Shown one piece after another: positions 34,429 through 43,750 of a stretch of DNA of 64,000 nt. The DNA is from UMGS1766 sp963660915. GTDB taxonomy: Bacteria > Bacillota > Clostridia > Oscillospirales > Oscillospiraceae. Positions within the stretch are counted from its first letter, which is position 1. Each line of letters starts with the position of its first letter. The notes under the pieces are model-generated. The model was not told where the DNA came from, did not search any database, and saw only the letters and a list, made by a program, of their open reading frames with translations. The translations under genes were made by a program, and so were the position numbers. The DNA lies in contig CAVLAO010000003.1 of NCBI GenBank assembly GCA_963660915.1, forward strand, positions 57,767 to 121,766, given 5' to 3'.

Positions 34429-35214
34429 TTATGCCGCGTTTTTGATCAGGTGGGGCTGCCCGTCGCTGAGGGTAAAATCCAGTGCGCCGGTGTCGGTGTC
34501 CTTCCACTTGGCCTCCACGTAATTCGTCATAACCTCCTGCAGCATCCGCATTTCATAGTCGAAATCCGAGGACAGCTTCATCCGCACCTCAAGGCGGCCA
34601 CCGTACTGCAGCAGGGCAACACTGCCGGAGCTGAGGTCAAGGCTGTTCACTCCGCTGAGCAGCTCCCGCTTGGTCAGGCTGGTCAACAGCTCCGTCATGG
34701 CGCTGAGCTGCAGTCTCTGCTCTTCTGCCACCGTCATCGCCTGTCCCACAGTGGGATCCACCGGGGCCAGCCCCGAAACCTCCGGAACCGCAGGCGTATC
34801 CGTAATGCGCTCCAGAATCTTGCCGGAGTCATTTACCAGCCACCAGCAACTCCGTTCCTCATCCTTCACTGCCGCCGCCGCGTCGCACTCGGTCACAGTG
34901 ATTCGCACTGTAGAGGGCAGGCTGCGGCGGATGGTTACCGTGTCCACATAGCTGAGCCTGGTAAGCAGTGCATTGATGGAGTCGAACTTATTGAACAGGA
35001 ACATGTTTTCGCCTGATTGAATTCCCGCCACATCGAGGATTTCCTGCTGGGTATAGCGGCTGTTGCCCTCCACTTCAACCGTATCCACCTTGAAAAAGAT
35101 GATGCAGCCGGCCACAACAGCGGCCAGAATCAGCAGCGTGCACAGCACACCGTACAGTCGGGTAAACCGAAGGCGATGATGCCTGCGATGATGCTTTCTC
35201 TGGTGATGTGCCAT
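34429..35214 (-). CDS. ftsQ: Cell division protein FtsQ/DivIB
   Basis: 261 aa. A His/Arg-rich cytoplasmic start, one membrane helix (about 22-42), then an extracellular POTRA domain (FFKVDTVEVEGNSRYTQQEILDVAGI...) and a beta domain. It links the Z ring to septal wall synthesis. It lies 19 bases after murG and 126 before ftsZ. The symbol divIB is equally apt. Confidence 0.88.
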   Translation of the reverse strand: MAHHQRKHHRRHHRLRFTRLYGVLCTLLILAAVVAGCIIFFKVDTVEVEGNSRYTQQEILDVAGIQSGENMFLFNKFDSINALLTRLSYVDTVTIRRSLPSTVRITVTECDAAAAVKDEERSCWWLVNDSGKILERITDTPAVPEVSGLAPVDPTVGQAMTVAEEQRLQLSAMTELLTSLTKRELLSGVNSLDLSSGSVALLQYGGRLEVRMKLSSDFDYEMRMLQEVMTNYVEAKWKDTDTGALDFTLSDGQPHLIKNAA

Positions 35215-35233
35215 AGGTTTGTTCTCCTTTGTG

Positions 35234-36364
35234 TTATTTCTTCATAATCGAGCAGAGCACCTGATAGATCCGCTCGTTTGCGTCACCGATCGCCATCTTT
35301 TCCAGTGCCTGACGCATCGCTTCCAGTCCGGTCTTATCCGCCAGCATGGACTGCACCGTCTCATAGAGCTTGTCTCCGCTGGACTGGCCTTCCAGCATCA
35401 GCACCGCCGCTCCCCGGTCGCTGAGTACCCGTGCATTTTTCTCCTGATGGTTTGCGGTAACATTGGGGGATGGCACCAGAATAGAGGGCTTTGCAATCGC
35501 CGTCAGCTCGGAAATAGTGGACGCACCTGCGCGGCTGAGCAGTACATCCGCCGCCGCCATAACCACCGGCATATTGTAAATATACTCCCGCAGATCCACC
35601 ATGGGATAGTCCGCCAGATTGATGCCCTTGTTTTTCAGCGCCTCGGTCACCCGCTGATAGTAGCGGGTGCCGACGCCGTAAATGTGGTGGAAGGGGGTGC
35701 CTTCCTGACACTCCCGAACGATGAAGTCCACCATATGGTCATTCATCACCTGTGCCCCCAGAGAGCCCCAACTGGTCACCACCACCGGCTTATCGTCGGA
35801 AAAGCCCAACTCCTCCCGAGCCTGCCCGCGGGTGTGCTGGAAAAACTCTCCCCGCACCGGCGTTCCGGTGATTTCCACCCGCTCCGGATGGGGATAATGC
35901 CTGCGGCTTTCTTCAAAGCCGACCATAACCCGATCGACGTATTTTGCCAGCATTTTCGTGGTCAGTCCCGGTTCTGCATTGGACTCGTGCACTGCCGTAG
36001 GGATGCCTCTCCGGGCCGCTTCCCGCACCACAGGATAGGAGGCATAACCGCCGGTGCCCACCACCAGATCCGGTTGAAATTCATCCAGAATGGCCTTTGC
36101 CTGCGCCTTTGAGCGGCTCAGGTTCCGCAGCGTCGTCAGATTATGCTTGATGGCCGCGCCGCTGAAGGAACGATAAAAACTGGTAATGGTAACCGTCTTG
36201 AGGGCATATCCCTCCTTGGGCACCAAACGGGTCTCCATTCCGCCGTCTGCACCCACAAAGAGAATTTCAGCATCCATTCGCTGGCAGAACATACCCGCCA
36301 GCGCCACAGCAGGATTGATATGACCTGCGGTTCCTCCGCAGGTAAAGAGTACTTTCACAGGCAT
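35234..36364 (-). CDS. murG: UDP-GlcNAc transferase MurG
   Basis: 376 aa. GT-B glycosyltransferase making lipid II from lipid I at the inner face of the membrane. GGTAGHINPA at 10-19 is the lipid-binding G loop, with GTGGYASYPVV and LLSRAGASTISEL further on. Start MPVKVLFTCGG at 36364 with AAAGGAG; upstream in-frame codons overlap ftsW and are rejected. 47 bases after ftsW. Confidence 0.96.
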   Translation of the reverse strand: MPVKVLFTCGGTAGHINPAVALAGMFCQRMDAEILFVGADGGMETRLVPKEGYALKTVTITSFYRSFSGAAIKHNLTTLRNLSRSKAQAKAILDEFQPDLVVGTGGYASYPVVREAARRGIPTAVHESNAEPGLTTKMLAKYVDRVMVGFEESRRHYPHPERVEITGTPVRGEFFQHTRGQAREELGFSDDKPVVVTSWGSLGAQVMNDHMVDFIVRECQEGTPFHHIYGVGTRYYQRVTEALKNKGINLADYPMVDLREYIYNMPVVMAAADVLLSRAGASTISELTAIAKPSILVPSPNVTANHQEKNARVLSDRGAAVLMLEGQSSGDKLYETVQSMLADKTGLEAMRQALEKMAIGDANERIYQVLCSIMKK

Positions 36365-36411
36365 AAGAACTGTCTCCTTTTCATTGCTTTCTCTCACCGG
36401 CGAATTTGGCA

Positions 36412-37644
36412 TCATTCTCCCTGCGCCGGTGCAGGGATCTGCCGCGACACGGACAAAATCAGGCCCATTTCCGCGCACTGAATCAACAGTGCCGTGCCGC
36501 CATAGCTGAAGAAGGGCAGGGAAATACCGGTGGAAGGAATCAGGTTGGTGACCACCGCAATGTTTAAAAACACCTGTACCGCCAGCAGCGTGGTCACACC
36601 CACGATCAGCAGAGCACCGAACCGGTCCCGGGCGTGAATGGCCAGCCAATAGCCCCGAAGGATCAGCAGAATGAACAGAATGATGATGATTGCCGCGCCG
36701 ATGAACCCCATCTCCTCGCAGATAATGGAGAAGATATAGTCATTCTGCTCCTCCGGCAGGTAGCCGTATTTTTGCCGTCCTTCCCCTAGTCCGAGTCCGT
36801 TCAGGCCGCCGGAGGCAATGGCATAGATGGACTGGACAATCTGGTATCCGGTGTCGCCGGAGTCTGCCCAGGGGTCTTTCCACGCGGCAATGCGCTTTCC
36901 GTTGTAGCCCACAACCACCAGAATAAACCACACACCGAAGGCACCCAGTCCTCCGCCGAGAAGAAACCAGAAGATCTTCACTCCGGCGGCGAACAGCACC
37001 GCCGCTGTGGCCACCGCCACCAGGATCATAGCCGACAGGTGGGGTTCCCGCATAAGCAAAACGCAAATAATGCCCAAAATTACAATGTCCGGCAGTAATT
37101 CATCCAAATCCGACCAGTGGAAGAAGTAGTTCAGCTGAGCCCGCAGCTTGTGGTGCCGGGTATTCCGCCGCTGAAGATCCAGCTTGGTCAGCTGTTTCTG
37201 AGGACGTTTGCTGTATTTTGCGGCAAAAAACAGCACTGCGCCGATCTTGGCAATCTCCGACGGCTGAAATTCTACGCCGATTTTTAGCCAGCGGGTGGCC
37301 TTGTTGTGGGTGATGCCCACATGAGGAATCAGTACCGCCACCAGAAGCAGAATGGCGATGCCCAGCACCAGAGGTGCAAACCCACGGAACCATTGATAAT
37401 CCAGTTTTGAAATCAGAAGCATGGCCGCCACGCCTGCTACCGCGAACACAGCCTGCCGCTTGAAGTAGTAAAGCGCATCATAGTGGGAGGCAGCCTCCAC
37501 CGATGCATTATAGGAGGATGCGGAGAGCAGCATCACCAGACCGATGCCCATCAGCAGCAGAGTCAATGCAAAAAAAGGCAGGTCGATCGGACCGCGGGCC
37601 AACTGCTGCTGGCGGGTCAGATCTCGCTTTGCGGTGCGTTTCAC
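36412..37644 (-). CDS. ftsW: SEDS peptidoglycan polymerase FtsW
   Basis: 410 aa, about ten helices. IDLPFFALTLLLMGIGLVMLLSASS and the C-terminal LPFFSYGGTALLIQCAEMGLIL are family signatures. It polymerises lipid II at the septum together with the class B PBP encoded upstream. In B. subtilis the equivalent place holds spoVE, so a sporulation-specific role is possible. murD, commonly next to it, is missing from the 134-base gap to mraY. Confidence 0.93.
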   Translation of the reverse strand: MKRTAKRDLTRQQQLARGPIDLPFFALTLLLMGIGLVMLLSASSYNASVEAASHYDALYYFKRQAVFAVAGVAAMLLISKLDYQWFRGFAPLVLGIAILLLVAVLIPHVGITHNKATRWLKIGVEFQPSEIAKIGAVLFFAAKYSKRPQKQLTKLDLQRRNTRHHKLRAQLNYFFHWSDLDELLPDIVILGIICVLLMREPHLSAMILVAVATAAVLFAAGVKIFWFLLGGGLGAFGVWFILVVVGYNGKRIAAWKDPWADSGDTGYQIVQSIYAIASGGLNGLGLGEGRQKYGYLPEEQNDYIFSIICEEMGFIGAAIIIILFILLILRGYWLAIHARDRFGALLIVGVTTLLAVQVFLNIAVVTNLIPSTGISLPFFSYGGTALLIQCAEMGLILSVSRQIPAPAQGE

Positions 37645-37730
37645 AGCGCATTCCTCCTTTCTGATAATCTTGCTTGCATTTTATTTTTCCTTGGAGAGAT
37701 ATTTTTTTGCTTTATAATGTCTTTCACTGT

Positions 37731-37772
37731 ACTCAGGATGACAATCATCTTAACCGGAGAAGAAAGTATTCC
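37731..37772. repeat. Degenerate copy of the dispersed repeat
   Basis: ACTCAGGATGACAATC and, after an insert, AGAAGAAAGTATTCC match parts of the repeat copy near 60890-60950. It lies in the ftsW-mraY gap. Confidence 0.5.
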
Positions 37773-37778
37773 CCCGAA

Positions 37779-38768
37779 TTATATCACAAACCGGTCCATA
37801 ACGCCCCAGTAGGCCAGCAGACAGCACACCAGCGTGATGCCGGTAAACACACAGAACAACTTCTCCTCGCTCCAACCGCACATCTCAAAGTGATGGTGCA
37901 GGGGCGCCATACGGAAAATCCGCTTGCCGTGGGTCAGCTTGAAATAGGTCACCTGAATAATGTCGCTGAGGGTTTCGCAGATATAAATCAATCCCACCAG
38001 AATCAGCACCAGCGGCACGTCCAACGCAAAGGCCAGACCGCACACCATGCCGCCCAAAAACAGCGAGCCGGTATCCCCCATAAAGACTTTAGCCGGATGG
38101 AAATTGTAAACCAGAAATGCACACAGTCCGCCGAAGGTGGCGCTGCTCAGCACGCCGATTCCGTTCATTCCCCAGGTCAGCGCCGTGGCCGTAAAGAACA
38201 GCGCCACGGGCATGGTCACCCCGGTAGCAAGCCCGTCGACACCGTCGGTCAGGTTCACGGAATTGACGCATCCCACAATGATAAAGGCCGCCAGAACAAA
38301 GTAAACGCCCCAGGGTACCCGGAAGGTCACGTTGACGAAGGGAATGTACAGGTCATTGGTGATGTGACCGGTATAGCGCAGAAGAATGACGAACAGAATG
38401 GCGGCAATCAGCTGCAGCAAAAATTTCTGCCGGGCGGTCAGGCCCTCGTTCTTGTGGAACTTGACCTTGCAGAAGTCATCAATAAAGCCGATTACGCCAA
38501 ACACCAGTGCAAAGGCAAACACAATCAGGGCGCTGAAATCTCCCCGTTGAAATCCGCTCCAGCCGGCCACCAGAATAGCCGTCAGAATTCCAATAATGAA
38601 CATGATGCCCCCCATCGTGGGCGTTCCCTGCTTGGCCATGTGCCATTTCGGCCCGATTTCTTTGATGGTCTGCCCTGCCTTGAGTGCGTGAAGCCATGGA
38701 ATTAAGAACCGTCCGACCACAATCGTAACCGCAAAAGCGGTCACAAAGCTAACAATAACCTGAAGCAT
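37779..38768 (-). CDS. mraY: Phospho-N-acetylmuramoyl-pentapeptide transferase
   Basis: 329 aa, ten membrane helices. GTPTMGGIMFIIG and NLTDGVDGLATG, with conserved active-site aspartates, are family signatures, as is GKRIFRMAPLHHHFEMCGWSE near the C-terminus. It makes lipid I at the membrane. It lies 23 bases after the PBP gene. murF, usually directly upstream, is not present. Confidence 0.96.
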   Translation of the reverse strand: MLQVIVSFVTAFAVTIVVGRFLIPWLHALKAGQTIKEIGPKWHMAKQGTPTMGGIMFIIGILTAILVAGWSGFQRGDFSALIVFAFALVFGVIGFIDDFCKVKFHKNEGLTARQKFLLQLIAAILFVILLRYTGHITNDLYIPFVNVTFRVPWGVYFVLAAFIIVGCVNSVNLTDGVDGLATGVTMPVALFFTATALTWGMNGIGVLSSATFGGLCAFLVYNFHPAKVFMGDTGSLFLGGMVCGLAFALDVPLVLILVGLIYICETLSDIIQVTYFKLTHGKRIFRMAPLHHHFEMCGWSEEKLFCVFTGITLVCCLLAYWGVMDRFVI

Positions 38769-38791
38769 TTCTCCTGTTTCCTCTCTCTCAT

Positions 38792-41236
38792 TTAGTTGAC
38801 CACGTCAGGGTCTGTTCCACCGCCGGTCGTATCCGTGAAGGTAACGGTAACTACCGTTCCCGGCGCAACCTCTGTACCCGCCTCCTCGCTCTGGCTGCTG
38901 GCCAGCGTGTTGGACGTGTAATACTTCGACGAGCCGGTAGCCTTCAGATACAGTCCCGCCGCGTCCAGCGCCGCAGAGGCCTGATCCGGCGTCATGCCCT
39001 TCAAATCCGGCACCGTGACGCTCTCCGGCGGCGTGGAGTCGCCGGTATAAACCACAATCTCGTTTCCCTCCGGAATATAGCTGCCGCCGGCCGGAGTCTG
39101 GGCAGTTACGGCCGTATCATCACTGTCATCTCCCACTACCCGCAGGGTGAAGCCGAATTCCTCGGCCACTGCTCGGGCCTGCTTGACGTTATAGTCATCC
39201 ATGTAGGGCACCAGTGTGTCGGCTCCCTCGATTTCTTCGGCGGTGTACTGCTTGCCGTAGTTCATATAGTCCAGAATATCGGCGATCAGGTCGCCGGCAA
39301 CCGGCGCCGCCATGGTGCCGCCGCCGATGGAGGTTCCGTCGGCAGCGACGGGATTCTTTTCATCGCCGGACGCATTCTTCGGGCTGTCCAGCATGACCAG
39401 CACAATAATTTCCGGGTCGTTCGCCGGAGCAAAGCCCACAAAGGAAACGATGTGCTCGTTCGCTCCGTCCCCGTCCACATCTTTCAGGGTCTGGGAGGTG
39501 CCGGTTTTGCCTCCGATGCGGTAGCCCGCCCGATAGGCGTTTTTACCGGTCAGTCCGTTGGAAACCACGCCCTCCAGCAGCTCCCGGCAGGTTTCCGAGG
39601 TGCTTTCGGAAATCACCTGCCGCAGTGCGGTCGTATCGGCGGAATAGCTTACGGTTCCGTCGGAGTTTTTCACACTGGAAACCACATAGGGTCTGTAGTA
39701 GTAGCCGCCGTTAATCACCGTGTTAAATGCCGTCAGCAACTGAATCGGCGTCACGTTGAAACGCTGACCGAAGGATGCCGTGGCCAGGTTGGTGATGTTG
39801 AACTCGTCCTTTGCCCAGAACAGACTGGTGCTCTCACCGGGCAGGTCGATGCCGGTTTTTGTACCCTCGCCCTTTTCGTCCAGAATACCGAAGTCCTGCA
39901 TATACTGGTAGAACTTGTCCGTTCCCAACCGCTGACCCAATTCGATGAAGGCCACGTTGCAGGAATGTCCCACTGCAAGGGCCAGATCCTGAATTCCGTG
40001 ACCATAGCGGCTGGAGCAGTTGATAACATAGTCCGCCACGGTGACGGAGCCAGTGCAGTCAAAGGTGTCGCTGGTTGTGGTAAGCCCCTCCTCCAACGCC
40101 GCCGCCATTACCAGGGACTTAATCGTGGAACCGGGCTCATAGGTGTCGTTTACCGCCTTGTTCCGCCACTGGGTCAGAACCAGTTCGCTCATCGCCTTCT
40201 GTCGGGCGGTGGTTTCATCATTTCCCGCCTCTACGTACTGCTGTGTCAGGGCGTCCGCCTTGTCCAACAGCCGTTGATTGATCACCGTGGAATAGTTGTT
40301 CAGGTCATAGCTGGGGGAGCTTGCCATGCCCAAAATGGCTCCGTCGCTGCAGCGCATGGCAATGGCAACGCCGCCCTCCAGTACATCATATTTTTCAATG
40401 GCCTCCGCCAGCTTGTTTTCACACATGGTCTGGATGTTGGTATCCAACGTCAGATATAAGTCACTGCCGTCCTCTGCCTCGTAGCGATCCTGATAGAAGT
40501 TCAGCAGATCCTTACCGGTGGAACTCTTGGAGGTTACCACCAGACCGGGGGTTCCCGTCAGCTCGCTGTCGAAGGTTTTTTCCAGTCCGTAGGCGCCGCC
40601 GTCGGTATTGGTAAAGCCGACAATCTGGCTGGCCAGGGTGGAATAGGGGTAACTGCGCTTGGCATTGAGCTGAAGGTAGACGCTGTTGCCAAAGCTGTAT
40701 TCCTCCATAAAAGCCCGCAGCTGAGCAAGGGTGTCCCCGTCCACCTGTTGGGCGATGCGGACATACTGGCTGTCGGTATTCTGGCACTTCTCCCGCAATT
40801 CCGCTTCGTCGACGCCAAAGAGGGTGACCATTTCCTGTACTACCAGATCTTCCACGTTCAGATCATACTTGCTGGCAGGATTATTGGCATTGTTGGCCTT
40901 TTCCGCCGCCGCTTTTTTCTTGTTCAGCTCAGTCTGTTTTTCCGAAATCGCCTTTGGTGAGACAATTACGTCATACGCGGCAGTGCTGACCGCCAGAGTG
41001 TTGCCGTTGGCATCATAAATCGAGCCCCGGTAGGCAGAACTGGAGCGGCTGCTGGTCTGCTGAGTCGCGGCCTTTTCCTGCATTTCATCGTGGCGGACAA
41101 TCTGCCACTCCCACAGCTTCCAGAACACGGGAATAAAAAGAAGCAGACCGCAGACACACATCAGGATAATGGTACGCCGGAACAGGATGCGGTTGCCCTT
41201 GCTGTCCCGGGGGCGTTTTTTCGGTTGATTTTCCAT
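38792..41236 (-). CDS. Class B penicillin-binding protein with PASTA domains (FtsI/SpoVD-like)
   Basis: 814 aa. One N-terminal membrane anchor (about 21-45), a dimerisation domain, then a transpeptidase: Ser370 in STIK, SCN at 425-427, KTG at 577-579. Two PASTA repeats follow (about 670-735 and 741-800), then a short tail. It cross-links septal peptidoglycan with FtsW. PASTA domains occur in both PBP2x-type division enzymes and SpoVD, so vegetative versus sporulation use cannot be settled. Position between ftsL-like and mraY genes is typical. Confidence 0.93.
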   Translation of the reverse strand: MENQPKKRPRDSKGNRILFRRTIILMCVCGLLLFIPVFWKLWEWQIVRHDEMQEKAATQQTSSRSSSAYRGSIYDANGNTLAVSTAAYDVIVSPKAISEKQTELNKKKAAAEKANNANNPASKYDLNVEDLVVQEMVTLFGVDEAELREKCQNTDSQYVRIAQQVDGDTLAQLRAFMEEYSFGNSVYLQLNAKRSYPYSTLASQIVGFTNTDGGAYGLEKTFDSELTGTPGLVVTSKSSTGKDLLNFYQDRYEAEDGSDLYLTLDTNIQTMCENKLAEAIEKYDVLEGGVAIAMRCSDGAILGMASSPSYDLNNYSTVINQRLLDKADALTQQYVEAGNDETTARQKAMSELVLTQWRNKAVNDTYEPGSTIKSLVMAAALEEGLTTTSDTFDCTGSVTVADYVINCSSRYGHGIQDLALAVGHSCNVAFIELGQRLGTDKFYQYMQDFGILDEKGEGTKTGIDLPGESTSLFWAKDEFNITNLATASFGQRFNVTPIQLLTAFNTVINGGYYYRPYVVSSVKNSDGTVSYSADTTALRQVISESTSETCRELLEGVVSNGLTGKNAYRAGYRIGGKTGTSQTLKDVDGDGANEHIVSFVGFAPANDPEIIVLVMLDSPKNASGDEKNPVAADGTSIGGGTMAAPVAGDLIADILDYMNYGKQYTAEEIEGADTLVPYMDDYNVKQARAVAEEFGFTLRVVGDDSDDTAVTAQTPAGGSYIPEGNEIVVYTGDSTPPESVTVPDLKGMTPDQASAALDAAGLYLKATGSSKYYTSNTLASSQSEEAGTEVAPGTVVTVTFTDTTGGGTDPDVVN

Positions 41237-41297
41237 GTTGATTACCTTTCTCTAGGGGAAATTCGGGTTCTTTTTCGGCATAGAAGAAAGCACCGAA

Positions 41298-41347
41298 GGG
41301 CGTAAGAAAAAAAGCTGCCTTTTTCTCTTACGCCCTCTTGTTTTATT
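41298..41347. terminator. Terminator-like hairpin between ftsL-like and PBP genes
   Basis: GGGCGTAAGA / TCTTACGCCC (41298-41335), followed by TCTTGTTTTATT on the plus strand. On the cluster strand the T run is absent, so it may attenuate rather than stop transcription. Confidence 0.5.
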
Positions 41348-41373
41348 ATGGCTTTTATCTGCCCCCGCTCCAT

Positions 41374-41973
41374 TCAGCGGAAGAATTCCACTGCGGTGGC
41401 AATTGCCTCGCCCACCGTATGGAGAATTCCGGCCAGGCCGGTGGGAATCTGGTTCTCGCTGTAGACTACCGCATTGTCTGCTTCCGAGAGATCCAAGTAT
41501 ACCGTCTGATTGCCGGTGGCTTTCACCAAATTGCTCTGGTCTGCAACAGCGGCTTCCAGCGTCGGCATATCAAACACCTTGGCGTAGGTGGCCTGCAGGT
41601 CCGCCTCGTCGCTCTTCAACTGGGTCAGCTGATTGTTCAGCTTCACCGTTTCGCTGTAAACGCTGTTCAGCTGCGTGTAGCCCACCAACAAAAGCACTGT
41701 GACCACTGCCGCTGCGAGAAATCCGAGAATCGCCAGAGGAGCCACCGCCTGCTGCTGCCGCACCTTGACCCGCACCCGGGTGCGTTCATGGGGACGATAG
41801 TTGACCGTAGGCGTGCCCTGAGGCATAACGTCGGCCGTCTTCCGGCGCATGGGCTCAATGCGGGACTTAGGTGCCGCCACCACATCGCCGTAGTAATCCA
41901 GTTTATAGGCCACGTTTCCAGCGGTCGATGCGCCGGGGCGACGCGGTTGACGCTTGGTTTCAGCCATTTCCAT
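41374..41973 (-). CDS. FtsL-like division protein
   Basis: 199 aa, longer than usual FtsL (about 100-120). A basic cytoplasmic region of about 75 residues with GNVAYKLDYYGDVVAAPK, one membrane helix (about 78-98), then a heptad-rich extracellular segment (YTQLNSVYSETVKLNNQLTQLKSDEADLQATYAKV). FtsL pairs with DivIC and FtsQ. The assignment rests on topology and position between rsmH and the PBP gene. The ATG at 41973 has AAGGAG close by; an ATG six bases later is an alternative. Confidence 0.75.
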   Translation of the reverse strand: MEMAETKRQPRRPGASTAGNVAYKLDYYGDVVAAPKSRIEPMRRKTADVMPQGTPTVNYRPHERTRVRVKVRQQQAVAPLAILGFLAAAVVTVLLLVGYTQLNSVYSETVKLNNQLTQLKSDEADLQATYAKVFDMPTLEAAVADQSNLVKATGNQTVYLDLSEADNAVVYSENQIPTGLAGILHTVGEAIATAVEFFR

Positions 41974-42024
41974 TCAACTCCTTATCGAGTGATCTATCCT
42001 GTCCCACCAAAGAGGACGAAACAA

Positions 42025-42960
42025 TCATAATTTTTCCGCCACCCGCAGTTTTGCGCTGCGTGCCCGGGGATTTTCCTCCAGCTCCCGTTCCGACGGAAGC
42101 ACCGGCTTACGCGGCGTCAGCTTAATCTGAGGCTTTTTGCCGCACACACACACCGGGAAGTCCGGCGGACAGGTACAGCCCTTGGCGAAACCGGCAAAGG
42201 CGGTTTTTACAATGCGATCCTCCAGCGAGTGGAAGGAAATCACACACAGCCGCCCCCCCGGGTTCAGCCGGGGCACGGCATTCTGCAGCAGTTCATCCAC
42301 CGCAGACAATTCATCATTTACGGCAATCCGAATGGCCTGAAAGCTCCGCTTCGCCGGATGCTGTTTTTCTCGCTTGGCGGCAGCCGGCATGGCGCTTTTG
42401 ATCACATCCACCAGCTCCAGAGTGGTTTCAATGGGTTTCTCCTGCCGTACCCGCTCAATGGCGGCGGCAATACGGGGGGCGCATTTTTCCTCGCCGTAGC
42501 GGTAAAGAATGCGCTGCAGTTCCTCTCGCGGCCATTCGTTTACCACTGTATATGCCGTCAGCGGACTGCTCTGATCCATGCGCATGTCCAGCGGTGCGTC
42601 CTGCATATAGGAAAATCCCCGGCTGCCGTCGTCCAGTTGGGGGGAGGACACCCCCAGATCAAACAGCATGCCGTCTGCTCCCGTCAGTCCAAGGCGATCC
42701 ATGACCTCTGCCAGGTCACGAAAGTTGCCGTGCACCAGCGTCACCCGATCCATCCACTCGGCCAGGCGGGCCGGTGCGGCGTCCAGTGCCGCCTGATCCC
42801 GGTCAATGCAGATGAGACGCCCGGTAGTCAGTCGGCGGGCAATCTCCCGACTGTGGCCGGCACGACCCAAAGTGCCGTCGATATAAACACCATCCGGGCG
42901 AATATTCAGCCCCTCGATGCACTCGTCCAGCAGAACCGGACGATGGGTAAATTCCGTCAT
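42025..42960 (-). CDS. rsmH: 16S rRNA (cytosine-1402-N4) methyltransferase
   Basis: 311 aa. HRPVLLDECIEGL opens the family; the AdoMet loop is YIDGTLGRAGHS and LFDLGVSSPQLDDGSRGFSY is the central signature. It methylates C1402 in the ribosomal P site. Two bases after the mraZ stop, thus coupled. Confidence 0.96.
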   Translation of the reverse strand: MTEFTHRPVLLDECIEGLNIRPDGVYIDGTLGRAGHSREIARRLTTGRLICIDRDQAALDAAPARLAEWMDRVTLVHGNFRDLAEVMDRLGLTGADGMLFDLGVSSPQLDDGSRGFSYMQDAPLDMRMDQSSPLTAYTVVNEWPREELQRILYRYGEEKCAPRIAAAIERVRQEKPIETTLELVDVIKSAMPAAAKREKQHPAKRSFQAIRIAVNDELSAVDELLQNAVPRLNPGGRLCVISFHSLEDRIVKTAFAGFAKGCTCPPDFPVCVCGKKPQIKLTPRKPVLPSERELEENPRARSAKLRVAEKL

Positions 42961-42962
42961 AA

Positions 42963-43403
42963 TTACAACCCCAGCTGTTCAAACATATCCGCCACGCGGC
43001 CCGGATCCAACTGCGGCCGGCTGTGGCTGTCCCAGCTTGCCTTATCCCAGATTTTTGCACAGCGGCCGCTGCCGGTGATGACAACGTCCCGCTCCAGTCC
43101 GGCATACTCCCGCAGCGCCTGAGGAATCAGAATGCGGCTTTGGGAATCCGGCTCGCAGGCAGCGGCATAGGCAAACAGCACATCTGCCAAAGCGGCCTGA
43201 CCGGAAGGAAGGGCGTTAATCTTTTCCTCCAGCTGCTGCCACTCCTGCCGGGGATAAAGCACGAGGTACTTACAGGGCTGCCCGTTTTCGTCCCGATTGG
43301 AACCGATGGCCACATGAAAGCTGGCGCCCAGTTCCTCCCGCAGGCGGGCGGGGATGAACAGCCGGCCCTTGGCATCGATGGTGTGCTCAAACTTGCCGGT
43401 CAT
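42963..43403 (-). CDS. mraZ: Transcriptional regulator MraZ
   Basis: 146 aa. Two AbrB-like half domains: FEHTIDAKGRLFIPARLREELG near the start and EPDSQSRILIPQALREYAGL in the middle. It binds repeated boxes upstream of its own gene and controls the division cluster. Start MTGKFEH at 43403 after GAGGAGG. First gene of the cluster, with an autoregulatory site 40-67 bases upstream. Confidence 0.95.
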   Translation of the reverse strand: MTGKFEHTIDAKGRLFIPARLREELGASFHVAIGSNRDENGQPCKYLVLYPRQEWQQLEEKINALPSGQAALADVLFAYAAACEPDSQSRILIPQALREYAGLERDVVITGSGRCAKIWDKASWDSHSRPQLDPGRVADMFEQLGL

Positions 43404-43442
43404 GCAACCCCTCCTCTCAGGCATCTGCAGCAGAACGTGTGC

Positions 43443-43470
43443 TCCCTTTCGCTCCACTTTCCGCCACTTT
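43443..43470 (-). promoter_or_regulatory. MraZ box
   Basis: On the mraZ strand AAAGTGG (43470-43464), AAAGTGG (43460-43454) and AAAGGGA (43449-43443), about one helical turn apart, matching the AAAGTGG repeat known for MraZ. It lies just downstream of the predicted transcription start. Confidence 0.75.
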
Positions 43471-43486
43471 ACTGTTAAGTACACTA

Positions 43487-43515
43487 AGTATAAAGGTTAC
43501 ATAATAAAATTGCAA
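43487..43515 (-). promoter_or_regulatory. Promoter of the mraZ division cluster
   Basis: TTGCAA (43515-43510), 17-base spacer, TATACT (43492-43487) on the minus strand. Confidence 0.72.
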
Positions 43516-43570
43516 GGGTTTTCTTTGAAAATTAAGGAATGAATTTTTTGTTAATTTTGTTCTAATTTCG

Positions 43571-43615
43571 CGAAGAAATCTTCGTTTCTCGAATACTTCC
43601 GAAGAAAAATATTCG
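43571..43615. repeat. Two short palindromes upstream of the mraZ promoter
   Basis: CGAAGA-AA-TCTTCG (43571-43584) and CGAATA ... TATTCG (43590-43615). AT-rich; could be regulator sites or part of the promoter upstream region. Confidence 0.35.
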
Positions 43616-43640
43616 TTACAAAAGGTTACAATCAGTTGCT

Positions 43641-43673
43641 AGAAAAAATACACCGCAACATCTAGCGGTGTAT
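43641..43673 (-). terminator. Terminator of the mreB transcript
   Basis: ATACACCGC (43648-43656) / GCGGTGTAT (43665-43673), followed on the minus strand by a run of T. It lies 570 bases past the mreB stop, so the repeat array is probably part of the mreB 3' untranslated region. Confidence 0.72.
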
Positions 43674-43750
43674 ATAATTGTCGCTACTATATTTCGTTAT
43701 CTAATAGTATAGCGCATTTTTGCTCTATCCGCAAGAGGGAACCTTCTCCC

